From CAZIWJ01 sp964542855 (GTDB lineage Bacteria; Bacteroidota; Bacteroidia; Cytophagales; Cyclobacteriaceae), in the NCBI GenBank assembly GCA_964542855.1, contig CAZIWJ010000021.1, positions 1 to 25,615 of the forward strand: a DNA stretch of 25,615 nt. The letters are read 5' to 3'. Under the pieces are notes generated by a model. It searched no databases. It saw nothing but the letters and a program-made list of their open reading frames with translations, and was not told the DNA's origin. The translations under genes were made by a program, and so were the position numbers. Each line of letters starts with the position of its first letter. The stretch's first letter is position 1. Below are positions 16,092 to 25,539 of the stretch, in pieces.

Positions 16092-17303
16092 ATGAAAAAA
16101 CCTTTGCAGGAAGAAGACATACAACGGCTACGAGCGGAAACCAAGGGAACGCAACACGTCATTCATTTTAATAATGCCGGGGCCGCGTTAATGCCCGATG
16201 CAGTGAGCCAGGCTGTTATTGAGTACATTCAAGCTGAAAGCAGAAAAGGGGGGTACGAAACGGCTCGTCACTACCGCAGGGAACTGGGACTTTGGTACGA
16301 TTATGCTTCCCAAATGATTGGTAGCCACCCCGAAGAAGTAGTATTTATGGAAAGCGCTACTACCGCCTGGCACGCGGTGTTCCAGAGTATTTCTTTTCAG
16401 CCGGGTGATGAAATTATTACCAGCATGGCGGAATACGCCAGCAATTACATTGCTTTTCTGCGCCGCCAGAAGGAAACGGGGTTTAAAATCCGGGTAGTAC
16501 CCAACGATGAGCACGGCAGGTTTTCCACAGCAGGGTTAAAAGAACTCATCAACGAAAAAACCAGGCTCATCGCCCTTACCCACATGCCTACTAACGGTGG
16601 GCTGGTAAATCCGGCCGAGGAAGTAGGAGACATTGCTCGTGAGCACAACATACTGTACCTGCTCGATGCCTGCCAGTCGCTGGGCCAGTATCCGCTCGAC
16701 GTAAAAAAACTCAAGTGCGATTATTTATCGGCAACCGGGCGGAAATACCTGCGAGCCCCCCGGGGTACCGGGTTACTTTACGTGCGGAAAGATATCCTGC
16801 CGGAAGCCGATCCGTTGGTGATCGATTTGCACGGGGCATCCTGGAAGTCGGACAAGCATTACGAACCGGTGCCCAACGCCAAACGCTTCGAAACGTTTGA
16901 GCACAGCTTTGCCAGTATGTTCGGCATGCAGGTAGCCATGAAATACGCTTTGGATATCGGTATGGAAGCGATCTGGCAACGGGTTCAGTTTATAGCCAAT
17001 CAGCTCAGGGCGGGTCTGGATGCCATACCTGGGGTGAAAACATACGACCTCGGAAAAGAAAAATCAGGGATTGTAACTTTTTATGCTGATGCAGCCGATG
17101 CCCGCACCCTTATTCCTCGCATTGGTAAGCAGGGATTCAACGTAAGCCTGGTATTTCGCGACGGTACATTGCTGGACATGGACGACCGGAAACTGCCGGA
17201 AATGATTCGTGCTTCGGTGCATTATTATAATACCGGGGAAGAAATTGAGTGCTTTGTTACCAAACTGGAAACCCTGCTTAGTGAATTTAAAACTGTAAGT
17301 TGA
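16092..17303 (+). CDS. Class V PLP-dependent aminotransferase (SufS/EgtE/isopenicillin-epimerase-like)
   Basis: Soluble cytoplasmic PLP enzyme of 403 residues, fold type I. Seen: HFNNAGAALMP at 25-35, LLDACQSLGQYPLD with Asp192 (PLP nitrogen) and Gln195, and the Schiff-base Lys218 in SATGRKYLRAPRGTGLLY. The overall form fits class V enzymes: cysteine desulfurases, hercynylcysteine sulfoxide lyase and isopenicillin N epimerase-like proteins. No SufE/SufBCD or ergothioneine genes are nearby, so a desulfurase or EgtE role is not supported by context. The zero-gap fusion of reading with the upstream serine hydrolase suggests a shared substrate, for example an amino acid released outside and processed inside; this is speculation. 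Confidence 0.85.
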   Translation: MKKPLQEEDIQRLRAETKGTQHVIHFNNAGAALMPDAVSQAVIEYIQAESRKGGYETARHYRRELGLWYDYASQMIGSHPEEVVFMESATTAWHAVFQSISFQPGDEIITSMAEYASNYIAFLRRQKETGFKIRVVPNDEHGRFSTAGLKELINEKTRLIALTHMPTNGGLVNPAEEVGDIAREHNILYLLDACQSLGQYPLDVKKLKCDYLSATGRKYLRAPRGTGLLYVRKDILPEADPLVIDLHGASWKSDKHYEPVPNAKRFETFEHSFASMFGMQVAMKYALDIGMEAIWQRVQFIANQLRAGLDAIPGVKTYDLGKEKSGIVTFYADAADARTLIPRIGKQGFNVSLVFRDGTLLDMDDRKLPEMIRASVHYYNTGEEIECFVTKLETLLSEFKTVS

Positions 17304-17329
17304 TAAAACTGCTTAAAATAGTAGTTTTG
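17300..17329 (+). promoter_or_regulatory. Promoter of the surface-glycan operon
   Basis: TTG at 17300-17302, 19-nt spacer, TAGTTTTG at 17322-17329: an exact Bacteroidota consensus pair. It overlaps the stop codon of the aminotransferase gene and lies about 20 nt before the YfhO ATG at 17349, so transcription can restart here. Confidence 0.7.
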
Positions 17330-17348
17330 AGCGCAGAAAATCCGCCAC

Positions 17349-19808
17349 ATGAAAGTAGCTATCGACTTTAAAAAAGAAGTATTACCCCATATTCTGGCTT
17401 TAGGAATTTTTTTTCTGATTACTTTCCTGTTTTACCAGCCTGTTTTCCTTGAAAATAAAACCCTGCAGCAAAATGACGTGGTTCAGGGAGAAGCCAGCGC
17501 CCAGGAAATTAAAGAATACAGAAATGAGCAGGAGGAAGAAGTTTTATGGACTAACCGCATGTTTGGCGGTATGCCTGCATACCTTATTAATATACGTTAC
17601 GGCGGACAAAGCATTATTGAAGCGCTTCGCAGCACTTACTCAGCTTTCTTACCCCGTTTGCCTGAGATGACTTTTATTTGTTTTATCAGCTTTTATATTC
17701 TGCTGTTGGCTTATCAGGTAAACCCTTACCTGGCCATTGCCGGTGCGGTAGGTTTTGGCTTTTCCACTTTCTGGATTATTAGTATTGAGGCCGGCCATAA
17801 CTGGAAGGTCGATGCCATTGCTTACATGCCGCTCGTGCTGGCCGGGATCCACCTCTGCCTGCGCAATAAGTTAGTAGTAGGCGGGATCCTCACGGCAGTA
17901 GCCATGACTTTCGAAATTGATGCCAAACATCCGCAGATAACCTACTACCTGCTGCTGGCAGTTCTTTTCTACGGCGCATCTGAACTGATATTCAGGATTA
18001 GGGAGGGCACACTTCCTTTGCTTTTAAAGCAGTTGGGGGTTTTAGCCCTGGCGGTTTTGCTTGGGGTAGGAACTAATTTGGGGCGATTACTCAACACTTA
18101 CGAATATACCAGTTATTCACAGCGCGGACAGGCCATACTGGAAAAAGAAAATGCTACTTCCGGTGAAAAAGGTGGGCTTTCTAAAGAGTATGTATTTAAC
18201 TGGAGCATTAGCCCCGGAGAAACCTTTACGTTGCTGATTCCCGGGCTATATGGAGGTGGGAGCACGGAAGACATAGGGATGGATTCTAAACTGGCCAGTG
18301 TGCTCATAAACCAGAATGCCCCCCGGCAGCAAGTGCGCGAGCTTACTCGTTCTGCTCGTACCTACTGGGGCCCTAAGCCCTTTACTAGCGGTCCTTCTTA
18401 CGTGGGAGCTATTATATTTTTCCTGGCCGTGCTCGGCGGCTTTTTGGCCCCACGCCGTCACCGTTACTGGCTAATTGCTGCTAGTATTTTTTCAGCCATC
18501 CTGGCCTGGGGAAATAATTTCGAGGCTTTCAACTACCTGATGTACGACTATTTTCCGGGATACAATAAATTCAGAACGGTTGAAATGTCGCTGGTTATTG
18601 CCCTAATGTGCCTGCCGTTACTCGGGTTTATTGGTTTGCAGGAGCTGCTGAACAACGGGCTGAACAAGCAAACGCAGAAAAAGCTATTTCTTGCTGCAGG
18701 AATTGTTGGGGGAATTTGCCTGTTAATTGCCATTTTTCCGAATCTTTTAAGTTTTCGTGGGGCAAATGACCAGGCTTTGCCGCAGTGGTATCGCGATGCT
18801 ATTGTAAAAGACAGATTGAGCCTGGCTCGTAACGATGCCATCCGATCGCTGGTATTCATTGTGGCTGTTCTGGCTGTCATATACTTTTACCTGAAGAAAA
18901 AATTTAACCCGGTTTTTTTGTATGCCGGATTGCTCATACTGATTAGCGTGGATATGTGGACGGTAAACCGCCGATACCTCTCTAACGAAGAATTCCAGCG
19001 CGAGCGTCGGCAGCAACTGGTTGCTGAAACCGAGGCCGATCGCTTTATTAAAGAAGACAAAGGGTTGCACGAACGGGTGCTGAACCTGCAGGTAAACCCT
19101 TTCCAGGACGCGCGTACCTCATATCACCATGCCTCGGTAGGGGGGTATCATGCCGCTAAACTTAGGCGTTACCAGGATGTTATTGATCGTCATCTACAGG
19201 CCGAAGTAGGTAGCCTTCGGGAAAGTATTCAAAACCGTCAGTTAAACTTATCGGATTACCCGGTTCTGAATATGTTAAATACCCGGTACATCATGGCCGG
19301 GCCGCAAAGAAAGCAGGTATTAAAAAACCCGAGGGCGCTGGGCAATGCCTGGCTGGTAAGTAATGTGGAGCAGGTGTCGTCGTCTAATGAAGAAATTGAT
19401 GCTCTCAACGCTATTGATCCTGAAACGACCGCCGTGGTGCATACCGGCGATTTTCCTGAGGTAAAAGGAAACTATAACAATCAGGGAAGTATTAAACTTA
19501 CTGATTACAAGCCTAACGAGTTAACCTACGCTGCCGATGTAAGCGGAGAAGCGCTGGCCGTATTTTCAGAAATTTACTACGAGGATGGATGGAAGGTAAC
19601 CATCGATGGCGATCCGGCCAGTTACCTGCGCGTAAATTATTTTTTGCGGGGGGTGAAACTTCCTGCCGGAGAACATACGGTTGTTTTTACTTTTAAGCCA
19701 CAAACCTACTACGCGGGTAGCCAGGTGATGTTGGTGTCCAGCATACTAGTGCTGGTTATATTGATTGGCGGATTGGCATATGAGCTTCGTCGTAAGTTGA
19801 TTGCATGA
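17349..19808 (+). CDS. YfhO-family polytopic membrane protein (GT-C-like)
   Basis: Integral membrane protein of 819 residues with about 13 hydrophobic helices and a large soluble region (about 540-780) before a final helix at about 789-812. The first extracytoplasmic loop holds QQNDVVQGEASAQEIKEYRN and WTNRMFGGMPAYLI, typical of YfhO; the Asp in this loop is the likely GT-C-type catalytic residue. YfhO proteins are thought to add sugars from lipid-linked donors to envelope polymers (glycolipid or teichoic-acid decoration in Firmicutes). The role here is inferred from location at the head of a surface-glycan operon. The stop overlaps the next start by 4 nt (ATGA at 19805). Confidence 0.88.
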   Translation: MKVAIDFKKEVLPHILALGIFFLITFLFYQPVFLENKTLQQNDVVQGEASAQEIKEYRNEQEEEVLWTNRMFGGMPAYLINIRYGGQSIIEALRSTYSAFLPRLPEMTFICFISFYILLLAYQVNPYLAIAGAVGFGFSTFWIISIEAGHNWKVDAIAYMPLVLAGIHLCLRNKLVVGGILTAVAMTFEIDAKHPQITYYLLLAVLFYGASELIFRIREGTLPLLLKQLGVLALAVLLGVGTNLGRLLNTYEYTSYSQRGQAILEKENATSGEKGGLSKEYVFNWSISPGETFTLLIPGLYGGGSTEDIGMDSKLASVLINQNAPRQQVRELTRSARTYWGPKPFTSGPSYVGAIIFFLAVLGGFLAPRRHRYWLIAASIFSAILAWGNNFEAFNYLMYDYFPGYNKFRTVEMSLVIALMCLPLLGFIGLQELLNNGLNKQTQKKLFLAAGIVGGICLLIAIFPNLLSFRGANDQALPQWYRDAIVKDRLSLARNDAIRSLVFIVAVLAVIYFYLKKKFNPVFLYAGLLILISVDMWTVNRRYLSNEEFQRERRQQLVAETEADRFIKEDKGLHERVLNLQVNPFQDARTSYHHASVGGYHAAKLRRYQDVIDRHLQAEVGSLRESIQNRQLNLSDYPVLNMLNTRYIMAGPQRKQVLKNPRALGNAWLVSNVEQVSSSNEEIDALNAIDPETTAVVHTGDFPEVKGNYNNQGSIKLTDYKPNELTYAADVSGEALAVFSEIYYEDGWKVTIDGDPASYLRVNYFLRGVKLPAGEHTVVFTFKPQTYYAGSQVMLVSSILVLVILIGGLAYELRRKLIA

Positions 19809-21130
19809 AAAAAGTTTTAATTATTTCATACTATTGGCCTCCTGCAGGAGGTATTTCGCTGCAAAGGTGTTTAAAATTCGCCATCTACCTGCGCAAGTTT
19901 AACTGGCACCCCATAGTGTATACTGCCCTGGACGCACAGTATCCATATTTCGACCATGAAAATGAAAAACTGGTTCCCGGTGATATTACCGTTATTAAAC
20001 GACCCATACTGGAACCGTTTAACCTTTTCAGGCGAATTACCGGCAGGAAAAAGGATGAGTCCTTAAACGATATTGTGCACGTGCGCGACCGTAAAAGGAG
20101 CTGGCTCGATAAGGCAGGAATATTTATCAGGGGAAACTTTTTTATTCCCGATGCCCGGTCTTTGTGGGTAAAACCTTCGGTTAAATTTCTAACAAATTAC
20201 CTTAAGGAAAACCCGGTAGATGCTATCCTTTCCGACGGACCACCCCATACCAATACGCTTATTGCCTGTAAATTGAAAGAAAATACCGGGATTCCATTCC
20301 TGGCCGACTTCCAGGACCCCTGGACCCAGGTAGACTATTACCAGCACATGATGATTACGCCGCTGGCCCACCGGGTACATAGCAAACTGGAACAGCAGGT
20401 TTTTAAACAGGCCGATAAAATTACAATTGCCAGCCCCTCCTGGAAAAATGATCTTGAGCAAATCGGGGCCCGGAATGTAGATGTGATTTACTGGGGTTAC
20501 GATGCTCACGATTTCCTTGGTTTACAACCGATAGTAAATGAACACTTTACCATTTTTCACGGTGGTTTACTTGGCATTGACCGATTGCCCGACAGGTTGT
20601 TTGAAATTATGTACGAGCTCCAGCAACAGGGAATCATGATTAAACTTAAATTAGCTGGCCAGGTAGATTATGCGCTGCAAGAACTGGTTGAGAAGTGGGG
20701 ATTAACCAACCAGGTTCAGTTACTGGGTACTGTAAGCCGTAGCCGGGTTCTTCAGTATACGCTTGGAGCTAACTTGTTATTACTACCATTAAATAAAGCA
20801 AGCAACGCAAAAGGCCGCATTCCCGGCAAGTTGTTCGAGTATCTCTATGCCAGAAGGCCCATTTTATGCCTTGGCCCTGTTAATAGTGACGTAAGTGCGA
20901 TTCTGAAAGAAACTGCTTCCGGTCAGTCTTTTACTTACAACAATAAAAAAGAAATTCAGGAATATATCGTTAATCTGTACCAGCTTTTTAGCGAGAACAA
21001 GTCATCATCGTCGCTTGCCGATATCAGCCAGTTCAGCGTGGTGGAACAAACCAGGAAAGTGGCTGTTTATCTCGATAAAATCAGTAAATCGGATGCCAGA
21101 GGGGAAAATAAAAATACTTTGCTTTCTTAA
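19805..21130 (+). CDS. GT4-like (GT-B fold) glycosyltransferase
   Basis: Cytoplasmic or membrane-associated glycosyltransferase of 441 residues. The N-terminal domain begins MKKVLIISYYWPPAGGISLQ, with the glycine-rich acceptor loop; the C-terminal domain contains FHGGLLGIDRLPDRL, VQLLGTVSRSRVLQYT and KGRIPGKLFEYLYARRPILCLGP, the usual nucleotide-sugar-binding pattern of the GT4 group. Sugar donor and acceptor unknown; it probably builds the same glycan as the downstream nonulosonic acid genes. It overlaps YfhO by 4 nt and the next gene by 38 nt. Confidence 0.88.
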   Translation: MKKVLIISYYWPPAGGISLQRCLKFAIYLRKFNWHPIVYTALDAQYPYFDHENEKLVPGDITVIKRPILEPFNLFRRITGRKKDESLNDIVHVRDRKRSWLDKAGIFIRGNFFIPDARSLWVKPSVKFLTNYLKENPVDAILSDGPPHTNTLIACKLKENTGIPFLADFQDPWTQVDYYQHMMITPLAHRVHSKLEQQVFKQADKITIASPSWKNDLEQIGARNVDVIYWGYDAHDFLGLQPIVNEHFTIFHGGLLGIDRLPDRLFEIMYELQQQGIMIKLKLAGQVDYALQELVEKWGLTNQVQLLGTVSRSRVLQYTLGANLLLLPLNKASNAKGRIPGKLFEYLYARRPILCLGPVNSDVSAILKETASGQSFTYNNKKEIQEYIVNLYQLFSENKSSSSLADISQFSVVEQTRKVAVYLDKISKSDARGENKNTLLS

Positions 21131-22520
21131 TCAGGACAACGGAAGGGATGTAGAAATTATTCTTCCTCTGCGTTACTTCGCAGAACGTTACCTGAATTGC
21201 ACTTTTACCTTTAAAACAGCTTACGACATCTTTGCTGTATACCGGCTTAAGCCCGATGTAGTGATGGTTCCCAATACTGTAGGTAACATTTTTTACGCTA
21301 AAATTGCCGAGTATGCTCTTCATCAAAATATTAAAGTGTTCGCTTTAACTTCTGAAGGAATCTTTCGTACTGATGGTACTTTTAATTTCTGGGGGGACAA
21401 TATTTTCCGACGATTTCAACAAGAATACGTTTGCCTGTGGAACCGTTCTACTGCTGAATACATAAAAAAGGAAGTTCCGGAAATTGCCAGCAGGGTGGTA
21501 GTGACCGGTGGAGTAGGCTTTGATCGGTATAGAATATACCGGTTTCAAAATCGATGTTCTTTCCTGGCTGAAAATAATAAAAGGGGTTATAAGAAAATAA
21601 TAGGCTACGCCAGCTGGGGGCCTTTTGGCTGGTTACACTACCCTGAAGGAGTTAAACTGCTTCAGCGAAGGCACGATGAGGAAAGCAGAAACTGGTTAGA
21701 AGAACAACGGCAAATGGTTTTTCATAGCCTGAAAACACTGGTTGAGAACAATCCCGATATTTTGTTTATCGTAAAACGTCATCCTACCGAAACATTTGAA
21801 CACATTAAAAATCGGGAGGTGCTAAATGAAATTATTAATCTTCAGGATTACGATAATGTAGTATATGTAAGGGAAGAAGCAGTTGTTCACGATTTAATTA
21901 ATGTAGCTGATTTGTGGTTTGCCTTTGAATCAACCACTGCCATGGAAGCCTGGCTGCTAAATAAAGTAACCGGCTTTTTTTACCGTGAACTGAATCATAA
22001 AAACTTTCAGCGTACCGACTTTTATAAAGGAAGCATTAAACTAGACAGTGCCCGTAAAGCACAGGATGTAATTGATGAATTCTATAAAACGGGAAAAGTA
22101 AGCGAATTTAACTCCCCCGATAAAGCATCAACCCGTAAGCAAATCCTCGAGAATTACATTGGTTTTACCGACGGAATGAACCATATCCGGGCCGGTTACT
22201 TTCTGCATAAAACCGTACAGCAAACCACTCCTGCCCGGCGCAAATTTAACTGGAAGTATTTTTTAATGTACATAGCAATGGAAATCGGTAGCCTGTTTTT
22301 TGTGAAATCAGTATTTAAAAAACTGCCAAAATTCAGTAAAACGGTATGGATATTTGAAACCCGGTCCATGAAGAATATCGGCCCCCTTTACAGAAAATAC
22401 AGTGAGTACCTCGATCAGTTCCACTCGGAACACCAGATTGAAAAAAAGTGGAAAGAAGGGAATTTACATGCTTTCCTTTACCCCAACCAACAAGTTTCTA
22501 ATAAAATAAACTATAATTAA
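21093..22520 (+). CDS. Surface carbohydrate biosynthesis protein (possible GT-B-type transferase)
   Basis: Protein of 475 residues from the ATG at 21093, where the conserved segment KIKILCFLNQDNGRDVEIIL starts; the frame is open to an ATG at 21015, but those 26 extra residues lie deep in the upstream gene and look unrelated. Other visible features: DVVMVPNTVGNIFYAKIAEYAL, TSEGIFRTDG, a central ILFIVKRHPTETFEHIKNRE like the phosphate-grasping region of polysaccharide transferases, and WFAFESTTAMEAWLLNKVTGF. This matches a family found in surface-polysaccharide loci with no known activity. A transferase for the nonulosonic or neighbouring sugar is inference. Confidence 0.75.
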   Translation: MPEGKIKILCFLNQDNGRDVEIILPLRYFAERYLNCTFTFKTAYDIFAVYRLKPDVVMVPNTVGNIFYAKIAEYALHQNIKVFALTSEGIFRTDGTFNFWGDNIFRRFQQEYVCLWNRSTAEYIKKEVPEIASRVVVTGGVGFDRYRIYRFQNRCSFLAENNKRGYKKIIGYASWGPFGWLHYPEGVKLLQRRHDEESRNWLEEQRQMVFHSLKTLVENNPDILFIVKRHPTETFEHIKNREVLNEIINLQDYDNVVYVREEAVVHDLINVADLWFAFESTTAMEAWLLNKVTGFFYRELNHKNFQRTDFYKGSIKLDSARKAQDVIDEFYKTGKVSEFNSPDKASTRKQILENYIGFTDGMNHIRAGYFLHKTVQQTTPARRKFNWKYFLMYIAMEIGSLFFVKSVFKKLPKFSKTVWIFETRSMKNIGPLYRKYSEYLDQFHSEHQIEKKWKEGNLHAFLYPNQQVSNKINYN

Positions 22521-22538
22521 GAAAGTGAATTATAAAGC

Positions 22539-23555
22539 ATGCTCGATTTAAACAATAAATCTGTTTTGGTTACCGGGGGAACTGGTTCTTTCGGACAAAA
22601 ATTTGTTGCCCAATTGCTCAGGGACTACCCGGGAATCCGGCGACTGGTTATCTTTTCCCGCGATGAACTTAAGCAGTTCGAGATGTCGCAGAAATTCAAC
22701 AAAAAAGATTACGACTGCATTCGCTATTTTCTGGGCGATGTTCGCGAAAGAGAACGGGTGTACCGGGCTTTCGAAGATATCGATATTGTTATCCACGCCG
22801 CGGCTCTTAAGCAGGTTCCTGCCGCTGAATATAACCCCTTTGAGTTCATTAAAACCAATGTTATCGGTGCCGAAAATATTATAAATGCTGCCCTCGACCA
22901 GGGGGTTAAACGCGTTGTAGCTCTTTCTACCGATAAAGCTGCTGCCCCGATTAACCTGTACGGCGCTACGAAACTTTGCTCGGACAAGCTGTTTGTAGCA
23001 GCGAACAACATGAAAGGGACAAGGGATATTCGTTTTTCGGTGGTTCGGTACGGTAACGTTATTGGCTCGAGAGGATCTGTAGTACCCTTTTTCCTCAGCA
23101 TGCGTGAAAAAGGAGTTTTGCCAATAACGGATGAGCAAATGACCCGATTCAACATTACCTTAGACGAAGGTATACAACTCGTACTTTTTGCCCTGGAAAG
23201 AGCCTGGGGCGGTGAAATTTTTGTACCCAAACTTCCTTCTTATAAAATTACCACCATGGCCGAGGCTATAGGGCCCAACTGCAAAAAGGAAATTGTAGGG
23301 GTGCGTCCTGGTGAAAAAATTCACGAGGAAATGATCACTGAAACCGATTCTATCAATACCGTGGCTTTTAAGGAGTACTACACCATTACTCCGGCCAAAC
23401 CGGTTTGGGACCTCGAAGAATATAAAAAAGTGAACCAGGGAAAATCGGTTGACCTCGGCTTTAAATACAGCTCAGGCGAGAACCACGACTGGCTCACCGT
23501 TGATCAGCTTAGAAACTTGATCCGACAGCACGTAGACCTTAACTTCTCAGTATGA
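22539..23555 (+). CDS. pseB: UDP-GlcNAc 4,6-dehydratase (inverting)
   Basis: First step of pseudaminic acid synthesis: UDP-GlcNAc to UDP-2-acetamido-2,6-dideoxy-beta-L-arabino-hexos-4-ulose. 338 residues, extended SDR fold. NADP-binding GGTGSFGQKF at about 13-22, then RDELKQFEMSQKF, HAAALKQVPAAEYNPFE, and the active-site run STDKAAAPINLYGATK with the Tyr-x3-Lys pair. RYGNVIGSRGSVVPFF and RPGEKIHEEM are typical of the PseB/FlaA1 group. The start at 22539 is 18 nt after the upstream stop, the only spaced junction in this stretch. The short soluble form, with PseC next to it, argues against the membrane CapD-type dehydratase. Confidence 0.93.
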   Translation: MLDLNNKSVLVTGGTGSFGQKFVAQLLRDYPGIRRLVIFSRDELKQFEMSQKFNKKDYDCIRYFLGDVRERERVYRAFEDIDIVIHAAALKQVPAAEYNPFEFIKTNVIGAENIINAALDQGVKRVVALSTDKAAAPINLYGATKLCSDKLFVAANNMKGTRDIRFSVVRYGNVIGSRGSVVPFFLSMREKGVLPITDEQMTRFNITLDEGIQLVLFALERAWGGEIFVPKLPSYKITTMAEAIGPNCKKEIVGVRPGEKIHEEMITETDSINTVAFKEYYTITPAKPVWDLEEYKKVNQGKSVDLGFKYSSGENHDWLTVDQLRNLIRQHVDLNFSV

Positions 23556-24703
23556 AATTCTATCCTTACGGAAAACAGGACATCGATGATGATGATATAC
23601 AAGCCGTTGCTGATGCATTGAAGAGCGATCTGATTACCCAGGGACCTTCCATTATGCAGTTTGAACAGGAACTGGCTAAATATTTCGGGGCAAAATACGC
23701 CATCGTGCTGAATTCGGGAACTTCAGCCCTGCATGCTATTTACTTTGCACTCGGACTGCAACCGGGCGATGAACTGATTACTTCTCCCAATACTTTTGTA
23801 GCTACTGCTAATGCAGGACTCTACCTGGGGGGTAAACCGGTTTTTGCCGACGTGGAGCCTCACACCGGGAACATTAATGCCTCAGCTATTGAGCCCCTGA
23901 TTACCTCGAAAACCAAATTGCTGGTGCCCGTACATTATGCCGGTAAGCCGGCTGATATGGAAGCCATTCATCGCCTGGCAGTAAAATATAATCTGGCCGT
24001 CGTAGAGGATGGCTGCCACGCAGCAGGGGCGGTATACCAGGGTAAGCCGGTTGGAAGTTGCGTGTTCTCCGATGCAACTATGTTTAGTTTTCATCCGGTA
24101 AAAAACCTTACTACCGCTGAAGGGGGTGTTGTACTTACCAACCGGGAAGATGTATATGATAAAGTGAGCATGTTCCGTACCCACGGAATTACAAAAAGTA
24201 ATCTGCAGCACTCCAACGTAGGGCCATGGTACTACGAGATGCACCATCTTGGTTTCAACTACCGGATGACCGACCTCCAGGCTGCACTGGGTTCCAGCCA
24301 GTTGAAAAAACTTCCCGGTTTCATTCGCCAGCGCCGGCTAATAGCCGACTGGTATCGTAAGTTGTTCCGCGATAATCCTTACTTTCATCTTCCCATGCCC
24401 GATGAAGAATCTTCTTTAAGTGCGTACCACTTATTCTTCATCCGACTCAACAGCGACTGGAAAAGCCGTAAGAAAGAAGTTTTCCAGGCTTTCCGCGATC
24501 ATCAGCTCGGCGTACAGGTGCATTACATCCCGGTGCCCTCACAGCCTTATTATCAGCAACTCGGTTACAACACCAACACGGTAACCAATGCCGTTAACTT
24601 TTACGAAGAGGAAATTAGTTTACCCATGTATCCGGGGTTGAAAGAAGAAGATGTGAAGGAAATCGCTAACAGGATTTTCAGTATTTTTGAAGAATTATCA
24701 TGA
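23552..24703 (+). CDS. pseC: UDP-4-amino-4,6-dideoxy-N-acetyl-beta-L-altrosamine transaminase
   Basis: PLP-dependent sugar aminotransferase (DegT/DnrJ/EryC1 family), 383 residues, acting on the PseB product with glutamate as donor. MKFYPYGKQDIDDDDI at the N-terminus and LNSGTSALHA (53-62), VEDGCHAAGA with Asp153, and the Schiff-base Lys184 in SFHPVKNLTTAEGG are the expected motifs. FRTHGITK and GFNYRMTDLQAALG follow in the typical order. The ATG overlaps the pseB stop by 4 nt, and its own stop overlaps the next gene by 4 nt. Confidence 0.94.
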   Translation: MKFYPYGKQDIDDDDIQAVADALKSDLITQGPSIMQFEQELAKYFGAKYAIVLNSGTSALHAIYFALGLQPGDELITSPNTFVATANAGLYLGGKPVFADVEPHTGNINASAIEPLITSKTKLLVPVHYAGKPADMEAIHRLAVKYNLAVVEDGCHAAGAVYQGKPVGSCVFSDATMFSFHPVKNLTTAEGGVVLTNREDVYDKVSMFRTHGITKSNLQHSNVGPWYYEMHHLGFNYRMTDLQAALGSSQLKKLPGFIRQRRLIADWYRKLFRDNPYFHLPMPDEESSLSAYHLFFIRLNSDWKSRKKEVFQAFRDHQLGVQVHYIPVPSQPYYQQLGYNTNTVTNAVNFYEEEISLPMYPGLKEEDVKEIANRIFSIFEELS

Positions 24704-25539
24704 ACACAGGAGCAATAATTCAGGCCAGAATGAGTTCTTCCCGGCTTCCGGGAAAAGTACTGAAAGCCCTGCCTTATCGTTCTAACTACACAGTACTGGA
24801 ACAGGTCGTACAGCGAGTTCAGGAAGCCCGGCAGGTAAATCAGGTAATTGTAGCTACTTCTACCGACCCTGCTGATGATGCCATTGCCAGTTTGTGTAAC
24901 CACAAAAAGATTAAGGTTTTCCGGGGGAGCCTGCATAATGTGCTGGAAAGGTTCTACCAGTGTGCTACCCATTATAAACTTAACCAGGTGGTAAGAATTA
25001 CAGCCGACTGCCCCTGTATCGATCCTTCAATCATAGACCGGGTAATCGACGAACACCGGCAACAGCAGGCACATTTTACCTCCAGCGCTATTCAGCGAAC
25101 ATTCCCGGTTGGGCAGGACCTCAGTACGTTTAATTACAGCTTATTGGAAGAAGCTTACCAGCAGGCTGGCCAGGACTTTGAAAAAGAACACGTAACCCCC
25201 TATTTCTATAAAACTAATTCGGACAGGTTTCGCATCCACGTAGTAGAAGCTACTGGCACCCAGCGAGAACCTTTGTGCCGCCTTACTCTCGATACAGCTG
25301 AAGATTACGATTTACTTTGCGCCGTATACGACGAACTGTATGATCAGGATCCGGTTTTTAGCCTGGATAAAATTTTACTACTGTTGCAGCAGAAACCCTG
25401 GTTGCAGAAACTGAACCGACAATCGGTACAGAAAAAAGTATACGCATCGCTGGAAGAAGAAATTCAGAGCGCTTTAAATTGGGCCAGAAAAAATGATTTG
25501 AAACGTTTCTATGAGTGGCTCTCCGAACAACGACACTAA
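24700..25539 (+). CDS. SpsF-type cytidylyltransferase (PseF role)
   Basis: Nucleotidyltransferase of 279 residues that probably activates the nonulosonic acid as the CMP-sugar. The N-terminal motif is QARMSSSRLPGKVL (about 8-21), which is the SpsF form; classical PseF/NeuA proteins start IPARGGSKRIPRKN. Further motifs are VATSTDPADD, VFRGSLHNVLERFYQ and RITADCPCIDP with the metal-binding Asp. LDTAEDYDLL near 218 is also typical. About 30 extra charged helical residues (YASLEEEIQSALNWARKNDL onward) follow the usual end. Position between pseC and pseG supports the PseF role. It overlaps pseC by 4 nt and pseG by 29 nt. Confidence 0.85.
   Translation: MNTGAIIQARMSSSRLPGKVLKALPYRSNYTVLEQVVQRVQEARQVNQVIVATSTDPADDAIASLCNHKKIKVFRGSLHNVLERFYQCATHYKLNQVVRITADCPCIDPSIIDRVIDEHRQQQAHFTSSAIQRTFPVGQDLSTFNYSLLEEAYQQAGQDFEKEHVTPYFYKTNSDRFRIHVVEATGTQREPLCRLTLDTAEDYDLLCAVYDELYDQDPVFSLDKILLLLQQKPWLQKLNRQSVQKKVYASLEEEIQSALNWARKNDLKRFYEWLSEQRH

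Noticed and set aside
21015..21092. Longer start for the surface-carbohydrate gene
   Set aside because: The extra 26 residues lie wholly inside the upstream glycosyltransferase gene and look unrelated to the family start.
22548..23230. Antisense open frames across pseB
   Set aside because: They are shadows of the pseB coding sequence.
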